Source of the DNA: Loripinus fragilis
Lineage: Eukaryota; Mollusca; Bivalvia; Lucinida; Lucinidae
Length of the DNA: 64,000 nt
Reading direction: 5' to 3'
Assembly: GCA_964019695.1 (NCBI GenBank)
Contig: OZ026525.1
Span: 83,462,279-83,526,278 of the forward strand
The position numbers were made by a program, and so were the translations under genes. The notes below the pieces were generated by a model. The model saw only the letters and a program-made list of their open reading frames with translations. It had not been told where the DNA came from and made no database searches. Positions 11,461 through 21,690 of the stretch are shown one piece after another (within the stretch, counting starts at the first letter, position 1; each line of letters opens with the position of its first letter).

Positions 11461-11990
11461 TGTTCGATTTTATTAAACTGACACAGGTGCATAATTTCAC
11501 GGTTAGTGCACAAGAAATGTTTACCTTCCGTCGACTTTCGGTATTTACCGTAAGTTTTACGAGAATTTTGCAAGTACTAACGCAGATAATGAAACTTTTG
11601 GCACTGTACGACTGACTTGTCAAGTGGTTTTGGTACAGAGTTTACAACCAAAAGGTCCTGAGTTAGAGTCCACCTTCTTTTTTTTTTTTTTTTTTTTTTT
11701 TTTTTGGGGGGGGGGGGGGGGGGTATTTGTACCTCTTTATTTGATTCGTTTAACTTCATTATTTTAGATGTACCACGACCTCTGAGTAATGTCTTTTGGA
11801 CCATCATATTCAAAAGGTTGATGCGTAACGCATACACTGAGGCAGGCTGTCTGGAACATCTATGTGTTTCAAAATAGAATAGTATTCATAATAAAACGCC
11901 TGAAACCCCCAATTCTAGATCCATATTTTCAATTTTGTAAATATAGTCACGCTTCAAAGTTATTACCATATGTCTTGGCTATAATATGGA
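11461..11990 (+). repeat. F-family repeat, copy 1
   Basis: This is a dispersed repeat present again, inverted, at about 12000-12358, and in part at 34120-34420 (+) and 41430-41640 (-). Shared landmarks in order are CAGGTGCATAATTTCACGG, GTCGACTTTCGGTATTTACC, a tRNA-like segment (TTGTCAAGTGGTT ... AAAAGGTC with a decayed B box), ACCACGACCTCTGAG, AAAAGGTTGATGCG, and GCCTGAAACCCC with AGTCACGCTTCAAAG. The tRNA-like segment suggests a SINE-like origin, but the large 5' extension is unusual. A long T then G homopolymer interrupts this copy. Confidence 0.78.
11678..11723. repeat. T28-G18 homopolymer pair
   Basis: Twenty-eight T residues are followed directly by eighteen G residues inside F copy 1, at the place where copy 2 has a short A/CA run. 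It could be real slippage or an assembly/basecalling artefact. Confidence 0.8.
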
Positions 11991-11999
11991 ACAATATTT

Positions 12000-12358
12000 T
12001 CCAATAATCTCTGAAGATGTTTTGGACGGACTGGCTTATTTAACGCGTTACGCATCAACCTTTTGAAATAGAATGATGCAAAATTTCATTCCTCAGAGGT
12101 CGTGGTACATCTATAATAAATGAAATAAAACGAATCGAATAAAGGTAAAAAAAAAACACACACACGTGAACTCGAACTCACGACCTTTTGGCTGTATCAT
12201 AACCACTTGACTAGTCAGTAGGACGGTACAAAAAGTTTCATTATCTGCATAAGAAATTGCAAAATTCCTGAAAAACTTACGGTAAATACCGAAAGTCGAC
12301 GTCTGTGCACTAACCGTGAAATTATGCACCTGTGTCAGGTAAATAAAATCGGACAATA
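12000..12358 (-). repeat. F-family repeat, copy 2 (inverted)
   Basis: The reverse complement of this stretch follows F copy 1 from CAGGTGCATAATTTCACGG through TCGACTTTCGGTATTTACC, AGTCAAGTGGTTATGATAC, a better B box (GTGAGTTCGAGTT), ACCACGACCTCTGAGG and AAAAGGTTGATGCGTAACGC. The two copies form inverted arms of about 320-370 bp separated by about 200 bp. A SINE of another family flanks them on each side, also in inverted orientation. Confidence 0.8.
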
Positions 12359-12534
12359 GAAACCACTATAACTGCTCAGGCTGCTACAAAGGGAGCAGTC
12401 TGATCTGGGGCCTTATTGTTTGCAAGTACATAAACAGATGAGTGAGCAGATAACAACTGGTGTGAATAGTGTAATAAGCTACTACATTGCTTATGCATAT
12501 TACTGAGGGAAAAAGTTTAGCAATTATTTATAAT

Positions 12535-12730
12535 TTTTTGTTTTTGTTTGATTTGATTCTTTACGTCCACTCAACAATCTTTCAGTTATGCGGGACGGTC
12601 TTCCTGGGTTGAACCAGTACTAAGCTAGGATAAATGTGTCTTGCTCAAGGACCACAACGCAGTGAGGCTCGAACCCGCGGCGCTTCGGTCTCGAGTCAAG
12701 CACTCTACCACTGAGCCACCGCGCTCCCTA
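12535..12730 (-). mobile_element. tRNA-derived SINE, copy 2
   Basis: This is the same SINE as 10630-10834 on the minus strand. Its plus-strand landmarks are GAACCAGTACTAAGCTAGGA, GTCTTGCTCAAGGACC, the inverted B box GGCTCGAACCC and the inverted A box CTACCACTGAGCCACCGCGC. A 13-bp target duplication AATTATTTATAAT flanks it (12522-12534 and 12731-12743). The T-rich run at 12535-12560 is its A-rich 3' end. Confidence 0.92.
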
Positions 12731-12743
12731 AATTATTTATAAT

Positions 12744-13334
12744 GGGGTTTCCCATAGGCGATCACTGAAGCATTAGATCTTTTTAATTGGCAGGTTCGTA
12801 AACATGCCAGTTGTTTGAAAATGACCTAATGGCTACCCGCAAGTGATCAAAAGAAACAAAATCCGACTCCATAGTGAGGATTTGGTCTGCTGATCATCTT
12901 AATTTCAAACGTTATTCAATTGCAAGGGAGATAATTTGGGAAAAATACGATTTTGAACTAAAAACTGTACGAAAAGAGTGAACATAACATTCAGTTTTAA
13001 ACCGTTTTTCACTTTCTTGCTTTTGGATCTTCACATTTGACAGAAAAAATGAAACTTTTAGTCGAAAACTATTCGCACTATTGCCAGAAAAGCTGTCTTA
13101 GCAAGGGGGAATAAAATCAGACTTTACATTATGTAAATGTCAATCTGGTAATGTCATCGTACTCATGACCGTTTGTCAACATATATGTTTGACACGTTGA
13201 GATTATAAGTCCTATTTCTTCTAAAATGTGTATCCTCAAAGTATATTCCTAAACGTTTTTCCCTCAGTATACTCAGACTCAGCCTCCCTCCGTGAGCCAG
13301 CTAATATATTAGAGTTTATGAATGAGCCAAGATG
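12744..13334. other. Unannotated stretch
   Basis: No gene was recognised. It leads into a candidate LTR/leader of a broken retrotransposon. Confidence 0.4.
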
Positions 13335-13611
13335 CGAGCATGTTGTATATAATATTATTAATATTAGTTAGCCTGCTGTAGAATGTACACGTATTATTAA
13401 TTATTCCCTCTGGATTCGTCTTACACTACTATTCATCCCGTTCAGAGTCTTTTTTGCAGTGATACATCAGATCAACAACGTATATATAAGTCAGCACCAA
13501 CTTAGCAATAGACTACAACAAATAACAAATTATTACAATGGGGACTAGAATGGCGATTTTTAGAATACGGATTAGTTCTGAGACTTTTGGACCAACGTTT
13601 GAATGAAAAAC
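13335..13611 (+). other. Candidate LTR 3' part and leader
   Basis: This stretch directly precedes the gag-like remnant. It contains a TATATATAAG box near 13480 and ends before the coding start with TACAATGGGGACTAG (about 13535-13550), where a primer-binding site would be expected. No second LTR copy is in the window, so the boundaries and the LTR itself are inference from position. Confidence 0.3.
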
Positions 13612-14036
13612 ATGGCAGCGTTACCGTTATTTACGTGGCAGCGCTACCATTATTTCCTATGTTCGAGAATTTGTCAGATCAACATTCGCTTGCAGTAAGA
13701 TGGAAAAAATACGTTGCTAAAGTGGAGCACTTGTTTGTTGGACTTAATATTGACAGTCGAAAAGAAAGAAGGCTCTAATGCTTCACTACGGGGGTGATGA
13801 GCTATTTGATGTGATTTGGGTGCTGATGATCAAAACTATGATGAAAACAAAAATGCGTTAACCAAACATTTTGAGTAAAAAGGGAATTCAAACGTTTTGA
13901 GTAAAGGAATATGAGACAATTCAAAGAATAGACCATTGATCAGTTTGTCACAAGGCTTAGACAAAAAGTGGAAAAAACTGTGAGTTTGCAGATAAAGACG
14001 GAGAAATGAAAAGTCAAATAATACATTTGTCAAGGG
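13612..14036 (+). pseudogene. Broken gag-like gene, LTR retrotransposon
   Basis: The translation resembles the N-terminal Gag region of Metaviridae/Gypsy-type LTR retrotransposons common in marine invertebrates. The start region AALPLFPMFENLSDQH is followed by RWKKYVAKVEHLFVGLNI, the usual RW.KW...FE.yl.a.. helix pair. After a frameshift come LHYGGDELFD, then DDQNYDENKNALTKHF. Later pieces are TIDQFVTRLRQK and, in another frame, CEFADKDGEMKSQII, matching the familiar ID.FVTRLR...C.F order. At least three frame changes or stops break it. The first codons are duplicated in tandem (GGCAGCG...TTATTT at 13613 and 13637) and the in-frame start is GTG, not ATG. No protease, reverse transcriptase or integrase follows; the sequence passes into dispersed repeat G near 14030. 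It is dead. Confidence 0.75.
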
Positions 14037-14710
14037 GAGCATGCCCCTGGATCCCCCTAGCACGAATATGAATCCACATTGTTATAGGCTACCTACGCGC
14101 CTGCTATGTAATCTCTTTAGGTAACTAGCTCATTTTTATAAGAAAACTTTGAAGAATGTTGATCAGATATATACTAACTTGATTAAACTGAAGTTAAACA
14201 TCCGTATAGCAGCTAATAGCAATTGTAGAAACTATTTTTTATGGTTACAAAAAATAAATACTTTTTTGTCTAAAAATAAAACTCTAGTTTAAGCTGTTAC
14301 AAACATTAGTCCCTCCAAACTACACCAGAAAAAAGGTATGTCCCTAATTTAATAAAAGTCAAATCTTGAGAGCATTCATCCATAGTCTCTACCAGATACA
14401 GAAACAACATTTTAAGGATTGTCTCAATGAAATGATTATATGGCATGTATTCCATGGCTAAGCCATGTCTTTACATGTAAAAGGTAAACTATTAAGTGAA
14501 CATTAAGACATGCGCTCTTGTATAGCTTCATTGTTTTTTTACATTATGGGATTTTAATCCTACGGAAAGAAAAAGAACATTTTTGGGAGAATTGGCATAT
14601 ATTTTTGGGGATTTGGGGAGAAGCTGAATCAATTTAAGGATATGGGGGCATAGGCAAAATGCTATCAGGGAGCTGAGGAATTTTAGGGATATAGGGAGAT
14701 CAATGCATTA
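14030..14710 (+). repeat. G-family repeat, copy 1
   Basis: A stretch of about 680 bp whose landmarks recur in order at 22125-22690: GGGGAGCATGC, CCCCCTAGCACGA, AGCTCATTTTTATAAGAAAA, AGAGCATTC, TTACATGTAAAAGG, GATTTTAATCCTACG, and then a run of TTTTGGGGAT / GGGGAGA / AGGGAGC clauses. The two copies differ by many substitutions and indels. No coding capacity is visible, and the ends were not resolved. Confidence 0.75.
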
Positions 14711-15350
14711 TTTTTAGGAAGCAAAGCAGCACTGACCCCTCCTGAGTGTCTCAGTTCCAATCCCCTACCCCAATGATATTCCAGATGAAATTTGATTACA
14801 GAGATGTTTATGTTTGAACGTGTGGACGGATGCACTGATGGACGCCAGCTCGAGTCCCATCCTATAAGCTTACCTGGAGCCTTCGGCTCAGGTGTGCTAA
14901 TAAAAATGGGCAAGGTGTTTAATATCATCATAAACTGTATTATAAAACATTCAATTTATAAGTATATAGGTAAAGCCTAATGGTAAAATGTAGTATGTAT
15001 ATATCTTCAGAATAGTAGTTTGTGAGAAGTTTCGCTTCAATACCAGTTGGCAAATAAGATGTTTCGTACCTGGTTGATTCACCAAATTCTAGTTGATTAG
15101 CACCTGGACTGTACGCCCCATGAATAACAAAACTACCACATTTCTGCAAGATTATTATTCATATTGACATAATAACTCTTCATTTAGCAGTTGCATTTCA
15201 TAATTTGCCTGTCAAAATGTGCAAGGTGCCAAAGTGTATTGCACACATTTTGTTAGCAAGTTACTCAACAGATTTGGTTGGATTCTATTCAGCTCTTAAG
15301 AAGGATATCTAGATAACATATAAACAGACCGATGGATGTAGGGACAGATG
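14711..15350. other. Mixed repeat stretch
   Basis: No gene was recognised. Near 14872-14896 a short hairpin, CCTGGAGCCTTCGGCTCAGG, lies downstream of GTGTGGACGGATGCAC, a pattern resembling the GGACGGACG ends of other arrays in the window. The rest is unrecognised AT-rich DNA. Confidence 0.4.
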
Positions 15351-15354
15351 CAAT

Positions 15355-16075
15355 AACCATAAAAGTAAGAGAGGAGGCAAAGATCAGGAAGCGACATAAT
15401 CAAGCACAACACCTGACCCAGGACATTGTATTAGAAAGTGACAAAAACACAGAAACATGTGACCAAACGCCTGCAATGAACAGACATGGTAGCATGCAAA
15501 GACAAACACAAATATCAAATAAGATTCACAAAATGGGAACCATCAGAAAGAAAACCACTGGATGGCCCAAACTAGTTCCATGGTACCAGTCTCCCTCCCC
15601 AACACACCCCTATTCCGATGTAGATCAAGACACATAAACGCCTGAATTTCATGTAAGATCCCTACTTTTTCCATGAATCATCTTCTAGTACATATAATCA
15701 AGATACAAAAAGGAGATAAAACAAAGATGAGGACTCAACAGTACGTACATACAACTGAATACCAGAGCAAAAAGAATTCCAACAGTTAAATGCCGGAGGG
15801 CCCACCAACAGACACAGCATCAGGCCTTAACCATCTCAATCTATATAAAAGTCTTCAAGTCTGAACTGTCAAAGAGTCTGAAGTTTGACCCCCAGCGTGC
15901 AATTAAAGAGGAAGGTAAAGCTGCCAACAGTGATTGGGTTGACCACCAAACATGCAGTTTGCTGCAAATTATTAATGTTGTAATCAATCTTTTTATAATG
16001 AGAAATTATTTTAATAAACTGCGCTGAAAAATTATTAGTACCAGCGATTTTCTTTAATTTGTACACTAAGTTGTC
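15355..16075 (+). repeat. R1 family, longest copy
   Basis: This copy of about 720 bp has the R1 head (GGCAAAGATCAGGAAGC) and a long body: AGGACTCAACAGTA, GCATCAGGCC, AAGAGTCTGAAGT, GTGCAATTAAAGAGGAAGG, GATTGGGTTGACCACCAA, CTGAAAAATTATTAG. The same body follows the head at 32398-33150. No transposase, reverse transcriptase or tRNA-like promoter is visible, so the class is unknown. Most other copies in the window stop within the first 300 bp. Confidence 0.85.
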
Positions 16076-16742
16076 ATAAAACTCTGGTTCTCAAAGTCCC
16101 TGGCACAAGAGAGATTTAAGTCCGTCATTGAATCTAGATATCAAATCATAGTATTGGCGATAAATTTAGAAAAAGTTTTTAGAAGCTTATGATACAGATA
16201 GCCTTGTTTCAGAAGTTTCTGAGTTAACAGTTTATTGCGAGTGTTGAAGTCAGCAACATGGCTAGATGCTCTAGCCAATGGAATGAGTTGAGATATATAA
16301 ACTCCATAGGATGTAGAGCGAGGAACATCACCATCTAAAAATGTGAAATTTACAATTTCAAAATCAAAATCGACACGTTAATTGTAAATTTTGGTTCGAA
16401 CAATATACTAGGCCAAAATGAAACGCCGCATACAATGATTAAAACTATTGTGTGTTAAGTGAGAGTGGCAAAATTTCATCTCCAATCCATATTTTGCTAT
16501 TTTTCCTGCTGCACATTTTCCCATGGTTTGTTGAGGTCATTCAATTCAATCCAGTGTACTGACCGAGTTTCTATTTTCCTGTTTGTCACGTGCACACTCA
16601 GTTCATTCAGATTTACATGTGTACTAACTACTGACATCTCTAGTCGAACATCCCAAACGTTAAACATTTGAAAACTTTTGAATTGAAATGTACACATTAC
16701 TAATTTGCGGTGACAAAATTGACACATGTGGAACGTGAATGT
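16076..16742. other. Unannotated stretch with 12-bp hairpin
   Basis: A perfect inverted repeat AAATTTACAATT (16346-16357) / AATTGTAAATTT (16380-16391) with a 22-base loop is present. No gene was recognised. Confidence 0.45.
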
Positions 16743-17177
16743 GCAATAGGAATGTTACAAGCTAGCGTGACGCCATTGATAGTAGCCTAACAATTTCGTA
16801 GCCATGTTAGGACGATTGGACGTTTGAAGAATCGTTTCTAACAAACTGGGACAACGTCACACCGTACGCTCCCAAAACGTCCTCGTTTGTCGACGCGACG
16901 TCAAGATCAAGACATCCGGACGTCTCATCTGTGCATTTTTTTCATCTGGATACAGTCACAGCTAGAATATCCCAAGGAACTGATTACCCAAGAATCAGCG
17001 CTCAAACTGTGAGAAATCGTTTTCAAGAAATTTGTTAAAGACCACGACCTCCTAACAATTGACAGAACTTATCTTTGTTGCAGCATTTACGTCAAATTAA
17101 GGATCCTTTGGCAATATTAACGTCTAAATGAACTGAGAAACTGGCAAAGAGCATTTTCTAGCACCATTTCGCTATAA
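16743..17177 (+). pseudogene. Second broken Tc1-like transposase
   Basis: Three-frame reading shows ordered Tc1 transposase pieces. AIGMLQASVTPLIVA (first helix-turn-helix) is followed after a stop by QFRSHVRTIGRLKNRF (recognition helix). Then comes the linker QTGTTSHRTLPKRPRLSTRR with QDQDIRTSHL, and after a frameshift TARISQGTDYPRISAQTVRN, which matches the TAR....PRISAQTVRNRL block. A last weak piece (LRNWQRAFSSTISL, near 17133) corresponds to the region of the first catalytic aspartate, which is missing. The rest of the catalytic core was not found. At least three stops and a frameshift mark it as dead. It is a different Tc1 lineage from the one at 1.3 kb. Confidence 0.82.
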
Positions 17178-18225
17178 TTTTCTTATAACTGCATATTTTG
17201 AATGAGATACATAACTGGTACAGCTAGCATTTTTATACATAGCGTTGTTTCTTTTTGGCCTAGTATATCATCACCTAGGTCAACCGCTTGTCCAGATCTC
17301 GGAGGGTGTTGGCTATTGGAGGTAAACAAAGGATTTTTGGGCTGGATGGTGAGACGATTTTATTTCATTTATATTCATTTTGAGGGATTAGAACAACTTA
17401 CAGGTCAATAGTATACAGAATGATGAGAACTCTGAAAACAATATATGTTTTTGAACTGAATCTGTTCAAGTTAAAATGGCATTTGAATTCTGAAATGCAG
17501 TAATTTGGACGAATATTTCGAATTGATCAGTTAATATTCATATCTATTAATTTATTTTTAAATGATTCACAGCAATCGCTGGAATGTATAACCTCTCTTT
17601 GGAATGTATCAGTCAAATATACTTCAAAAATACTTGTAAAACACTTATTTATTTGCAATTTTATGACGGTGGTATCATGTTTATGGGTAGCTTTCCGTTC
17701 GGAGGTATGTTGGGTAGCTGTTGGAGGGAAGGCACGTGCATGTTAATATTGATTACGGAGAAGGGCAAATTGATTATCCTTATTAAACAAGCTCTCGCAT
17801 ATGAAACAAAAGTGTAACACTCAAAACTTTCAAAAACAAGTGGTTCGATTAGCTTAAATAAAACATTTTGTAAGAATTTTGGTTCAACATTGAATGGGTG
17901 TTTTTGTGTATTAGTTTGTTTTGTTTCATTAGCATATGTAATGGCCTATCATATCTATTTAGCCCTTTGCATCACATAAAGGAAACAATCTGACAGTTAC
18001 ATAACATGCCAAATCATTATACTATGAAATGGACACATACCTTTTTGTGAAGGTGACATATTAAGTAGCAATGCAATTAGTATACCAGATGTTTAGACGA
18101 GCTCCTGTACGGTCTAATCAGTCATCACTAGATGCATGAATATAACAAGGTGTTTTCACACTTACATAACATAAGTTACCTCGCTTTAAACAACGACTTT
18201 TGGGTTAAAACAAGTGTAAATTACC
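17178..18225. other. Unannotated stretch
   Basis: Two short open frames (17202-17411, 17584-17817) show no recognised motif. The first could contain further decayed Tc1 sequence, but I could not align it. Confidence 0.4.
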
Positions 18226-18610
18226 ATTAAAATGCCACAATTCCAGACAGACACATGGCACCAAGAGACAGGTTCACTGGAATACAGACAAATAATGGAT
18301 ACGCTCAAAAGTCATAATAGAATAAGCAAAGCATTCAGTTCCCTTTATCGCAGTGAGAGTATTGCCAAACTAGAAATGACACAATATAAGCGTTTAACAC
18401 GAAGTGTTTAACACGAACCCCAGCAAATACAACAAAAATAGTAAGTGAGTATGATCAGGAAATACCACAATCACAAACTTCAGACAAACCCATGGCACCG
18501 TGAGGAAGAACCACACAGCAATCACGAGACACTATGAAGACAAACTAAGTAAAGCAACCAACTCTCTCTTCCCCATCAAGATGACCATCGCCTTAATATG
18601 ATAATTACCT
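18226..18610 (-). repeat. H-family fragments (two, minus)
   Basis: Two partial copies lie head to tail. 18226-18420 has CACAATTCCAGACAGACACA and TGGCACC. 18440-18610 has AATACCACAATCACAAAC, ATGGCACCGTGAGGAAGA. Both match the reverse complement of the 3' part of the H copies at 25610-26145 and 37865-38385. Members are also at 40885-41375. Confidence 0.65.
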
Positions 18611-18629
18611 GGAATCAAAATGCGTGGGT

Positions 18630-18722
18630 GCATGATTGTGTGGGTGCGTGCGCGTGGATGCGTGCGTGCGTGTGTGTGTGAAAAAGAGAGAGAGAGAGAA
18701 AGAGAGAAGAGTGTGAGAGGGT
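18630..18722. repeat. GT/GC then GA microsatellite
   Basis: A GTGCGTG-type run is followed by GTGTGTGTG and then an imperfect GA run. It lies directly 3' of the H fragments. Confidence 0.8.
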
Positions 18723-18811
18723 GGCTTACTAACTTATTTAATGCGTCGCTACAGAAAATATAATCAAATCTAACTAGCTTTGATGAAACAAAGGAAAATG
18801 CTCATAGCTTA

Positions 18812-19760
18812 AGCCCCAGTCCCACAGAGCTTGCGACCGCGCTGCAAGCTTTCTAGGACTGAAAAAAAAATACAATTGCAGAGAGACTGCAGGGGTCGCG
18901 GCAGTGTTTTACAAATTTTGCGACAAGGCCGCTGACCAAAATCAGTTGCCGACAGTCTTTTGAGCATGCACAAAGACTAGCCGTGACTGATTATGATCGC
19001 AGACTTGTTGCAAAGGTTTTCTAGAAGTCGCCTAACTGTCGCCGATCGATCACCGATCAGTTGCCGATCGATTTCATGAAAACTTTGGCTCAGAAATCTT
19101 CAGCAATTAGTCTGTGACCAATCGGCGACTGGTCGCCAATAGGTTGAAGTGCCAGCTTCAACAAAATGCTATCTTGCCATCATACTTCGTGTCACTACAA
19201 TGCATCATGGGGCATAGAGGTGGTCAAAATAGACTGTAGCACCAAAGCAGACGGTAAAACTTACTACCATAATTCACACTCCTGAATCTGAATGTGAATC
19301 TCAGCTGTCCTAGATATGAATTGGGCCAGAAATATCAAATACTGAAAGTGAAAACTCAGAGCTAAGTAGGTCCCAGCAGAACCGTCATAGCCATAACTGC
19401 CACGTTTGTTTTCATTGTAAGCGAAGCAACTGCATCTATTGTTTTATCATGATGGCCAATGGCACAGAAATGTTTTTATCCTTTTCAAACATTTATTTAA
19501 AAACTTATGGTAGAACAGTCTCCCATCAGTCGCCAGTCAGTCACCGATGAGTCTCTGATCAGTCGCCGATTAGTCGCCGACCGATCGCCGATCAGCCGCC
19601 AACCGATCGCCAACTAAATGCAAAACGATCGCCAAACAAGCGGCGACTGGTTGGCGACTGATCTGTGACTGGTCGGCGACTGGCAGGCGATCATACGTGT
19701 AGTAGAAAATCAGTCGCCGAGAGATCACGGCTCGGTCGCAAGCTCTGTGTGACGGGGCCT
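18812..19760. mobile_element. Element D, TTA duplication
   Basis: A 949-bp element with terminal inverted repeats AGCCCCAGTCCCACAGAGCT (18812) and AGGCCCCGTCACACAGAGCT (reverse complement, ending 19760); both continue TGCGACCG. It is flanked by TTA at 18809-18811 and 19761-19763. The interior has dense short repeats of the GTCGCCGATC / GGTCGGCGACTG type, concentrated at 19020-19140 and 19525-19730, with no transposase. The outer motif AGGCCCYGTCACAC is shared with element E (42703-51363), which also has a three-base TAA duplication. A TWA duplication fits PIF/Harbinger, but other three-base-duplication superfamilies are not excluded. Confidence 0.85.
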
Positions 19761-19763
19761 TTA

Positions 19764-20250
19764 CATACAGCTGTGCTAAAGTAAAATACTAGTAGACCCA
19801 CGGTGGATTCAAGCAAGGGAAAGAGCAAACACCAACTCATCGATGAAACGCTGAGGTCAGGAATCAATTTTTGAATTTGATTCCTGACCCCCCTTAGTGC
19901 AGTCAAAATTGCCACAACAAGCGAAAAGGGTGCTCGTGCCATCGCCAGTGCATTGCTGCATGAATTGAACCATAGAGACCCTGCTAGGATGTCGCGTGTT
20001 ACGGCGTCCCATCTGGATCCAGGATGAAAGTTTATGACCCCTGTGTGGCACACTATTAATGCACCAGTTATGTGTATGCCCCGCTCCCTTGGGGGACATA
20101 GCGGTACCCAAGTGCCGTGATTTGACCTACGATGCATAAGCGAAAAAATGATATGTTAATCGCCCTTGCTGGCATATCAAGCAGGGATATAGCCCAGATA
20201 TTTTTTATCTGAGCCTTCATCTACTTACAGATTTTGTGAATGCGATAAGG
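19764..20250. other. Non-coding stretch with 13-bp hairpin
   Basis: GGTCAGGAATCAA (19855-19867) pairs with TTGATTCCTGACC (19877-19889) over a 9-base loop. The minus strand has a 148-codon frame (19691-20137), but it runs across the border of element D and has no known motif, so it is not called. On the plus strand EKGARAIASALLHELNHRD (about 19921-19977) is a readable stretch of unknown meaning. Confidence 0.4.
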
Positions 20251-20499
20251 AAACGCTTTATTGTATTGTTTTGTTTTGTAATTCAGTACTAAGTGTCCGT
20301 TCTAGTTTTGCAATAATCTTTGCTGATTTTATCCCCTGCATTTTGTAATAAAAACGAAAGGACATATCATTCAGCATTGCACCCTTTATCCTTCAGTTTG
20401 TCTGTACTTTCGTCCCCTTAAAGTAGCAGGTGGCTTGTGTGCGCAACTCCTAAAATTTAATACTGATCATTTTGAAACTTTAAAGATATTTTTGTCATG

Positions 20500-20630
20500 G
20501 TCTGAAGGTGTGCATGGGAGCCAATGGCTCAGTGGTAGAGTGTTTGACTCGAGTTCAGAGGGTAGCGTGTTTGAGCTTGACTGGGAGCACTGTGCTGTCT
20601 GCTCAGCTATATATACCATCTAGAGATTAC
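20500..20630 (+). repeat. tRNA-like SINE head, diverged
   Basis: AATGGCTCAGTGGTAGAGTG is an A-box-like sequence and GTGTTTGAGCTTGACTGG a decayed B box about 40 bases later. The usual SINE tail of 10630-10834 is absent, so this is a truncated or different SINE. Confidence 0.65.
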
Positions 20631-20639
20631 AATATCTAA

Positions 20640-21050
20640 TAGAAATGAAGTATTATGCTATCTAGATAGCTAATAAAAAGACGCTGGTCAGCTTGCACCC
20701 GAACAGTCTAAACAGCACTTTAGTTATTCACTATCTGGAAAGAAGAATGTTATTTCTTGCTACTGTCAAAATTTAACTATCTAATACATGTAGCTGAGCA
20801 TGTAGTTTGAATTTTATCTGGTCTGATTTTCTCTTACCGAGGCCTATATTCAACAATTTAAACCGTCTGTCCGCCTGCCTGTTCGCTGTCAAAGGTGTGA
20901 CCGATATCATCGAGAATTAATGAAATGAACTTGTTCATAGATGTAACCACATTGAGAAAAAAGTTGTAAACTGTACGAATATTTAACCGCAAAACAAAAC
21001 AAAACAATAATCTAATAGCATGTCGATAATGTTTCCCCCTTGCTCGAAAT
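20640..21050. other. Unannotated stretch
   Basis: No gene recognised. CCGTCTGTCCGCCTGCC near 20865 resembles the ends of other arrays in the window. Confidence 0.4.
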
Positions 21051-21054
21051 GATC

Positions 21055-21071
21055 ATCTCTCTCTCTCTCTC

Positions 21072-21102
<31 letters not shown>

Positions 21103-21129
21103 CGCTCTCGCTCTCTATTCTCGCTCTCT

Positions 21130-21182
<53 letters not shown>

Positions 21183-21262
21183 TATCTCTCTACTCACTTT
21201 ATATATCTCTACTCTCTATTTCTCTCTTATAGTCCGTACAGAAATTCAGTGAACAACGTTTT
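21055..21262. repeat. CT microsatellite abutting a J fragment
   Basis: A CT run with small interruptions (21055-21178, fading to about 21230) is followed at once by TAGTCCGTACAGAAATTCAG and TGAACAACG. That segment is the inverted equivalent of the left part of J copy 1 (24512-24560). The 70-codon serine/leucine frame here is a translation of the microsatellite. Confidence 0.8.
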
Positions 21263-21690
21263 TCTTTTTTAAAATGCCTTTAATGATAAAATTTTGGACT
21301 AAAATTTTGCACATACATACAATAAAACACCGCCTAATATACAATTGCATATTTGAATATTTATGACAGGAAAATAAGTCTGGAATCTCTTGTAAAATAA
21401 AATAACTTAGTCGTTTTCGATTTAGAAAATTCCTTATTTTCCCTCAATGTATTTCATATGGGTAACACGTGGTTTATACAGTTCAATGAATACCGTGTTT
21501 ACTTTCGTATATCAGGTTGTATTATATAGAAAACAGTCACCAGCAGGATAACTCTTGGTGTGTCTAGATACACACTGCAAATGCTTTGAAGATACTGCGC
21601 AAATTACAATTATGTCTGAGTTATCATATTTCCCGTGTTTTCTAAGCGTTCATGGATAGCAATTGGACCGCGACTGCAAAAACCTGCCTT
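21263..21690. other. Unannotated stretch
   Basis: AT-rich, with no recognised gene or repeat boundary. Confidence 0.4.

Noticed and set aside
19691..20137. 148-codon minus-strand open frame
   Set aside because: It crosses the right border and terminal repeat of element D, has no recognised motif and no partner exons; a chance opening is more likely.
21040..21252. Serine/leucine repeat frame (and 25783-26127 arginine/glutamate frames)
   Set aside because: Translation of CT and GA microsatellites.
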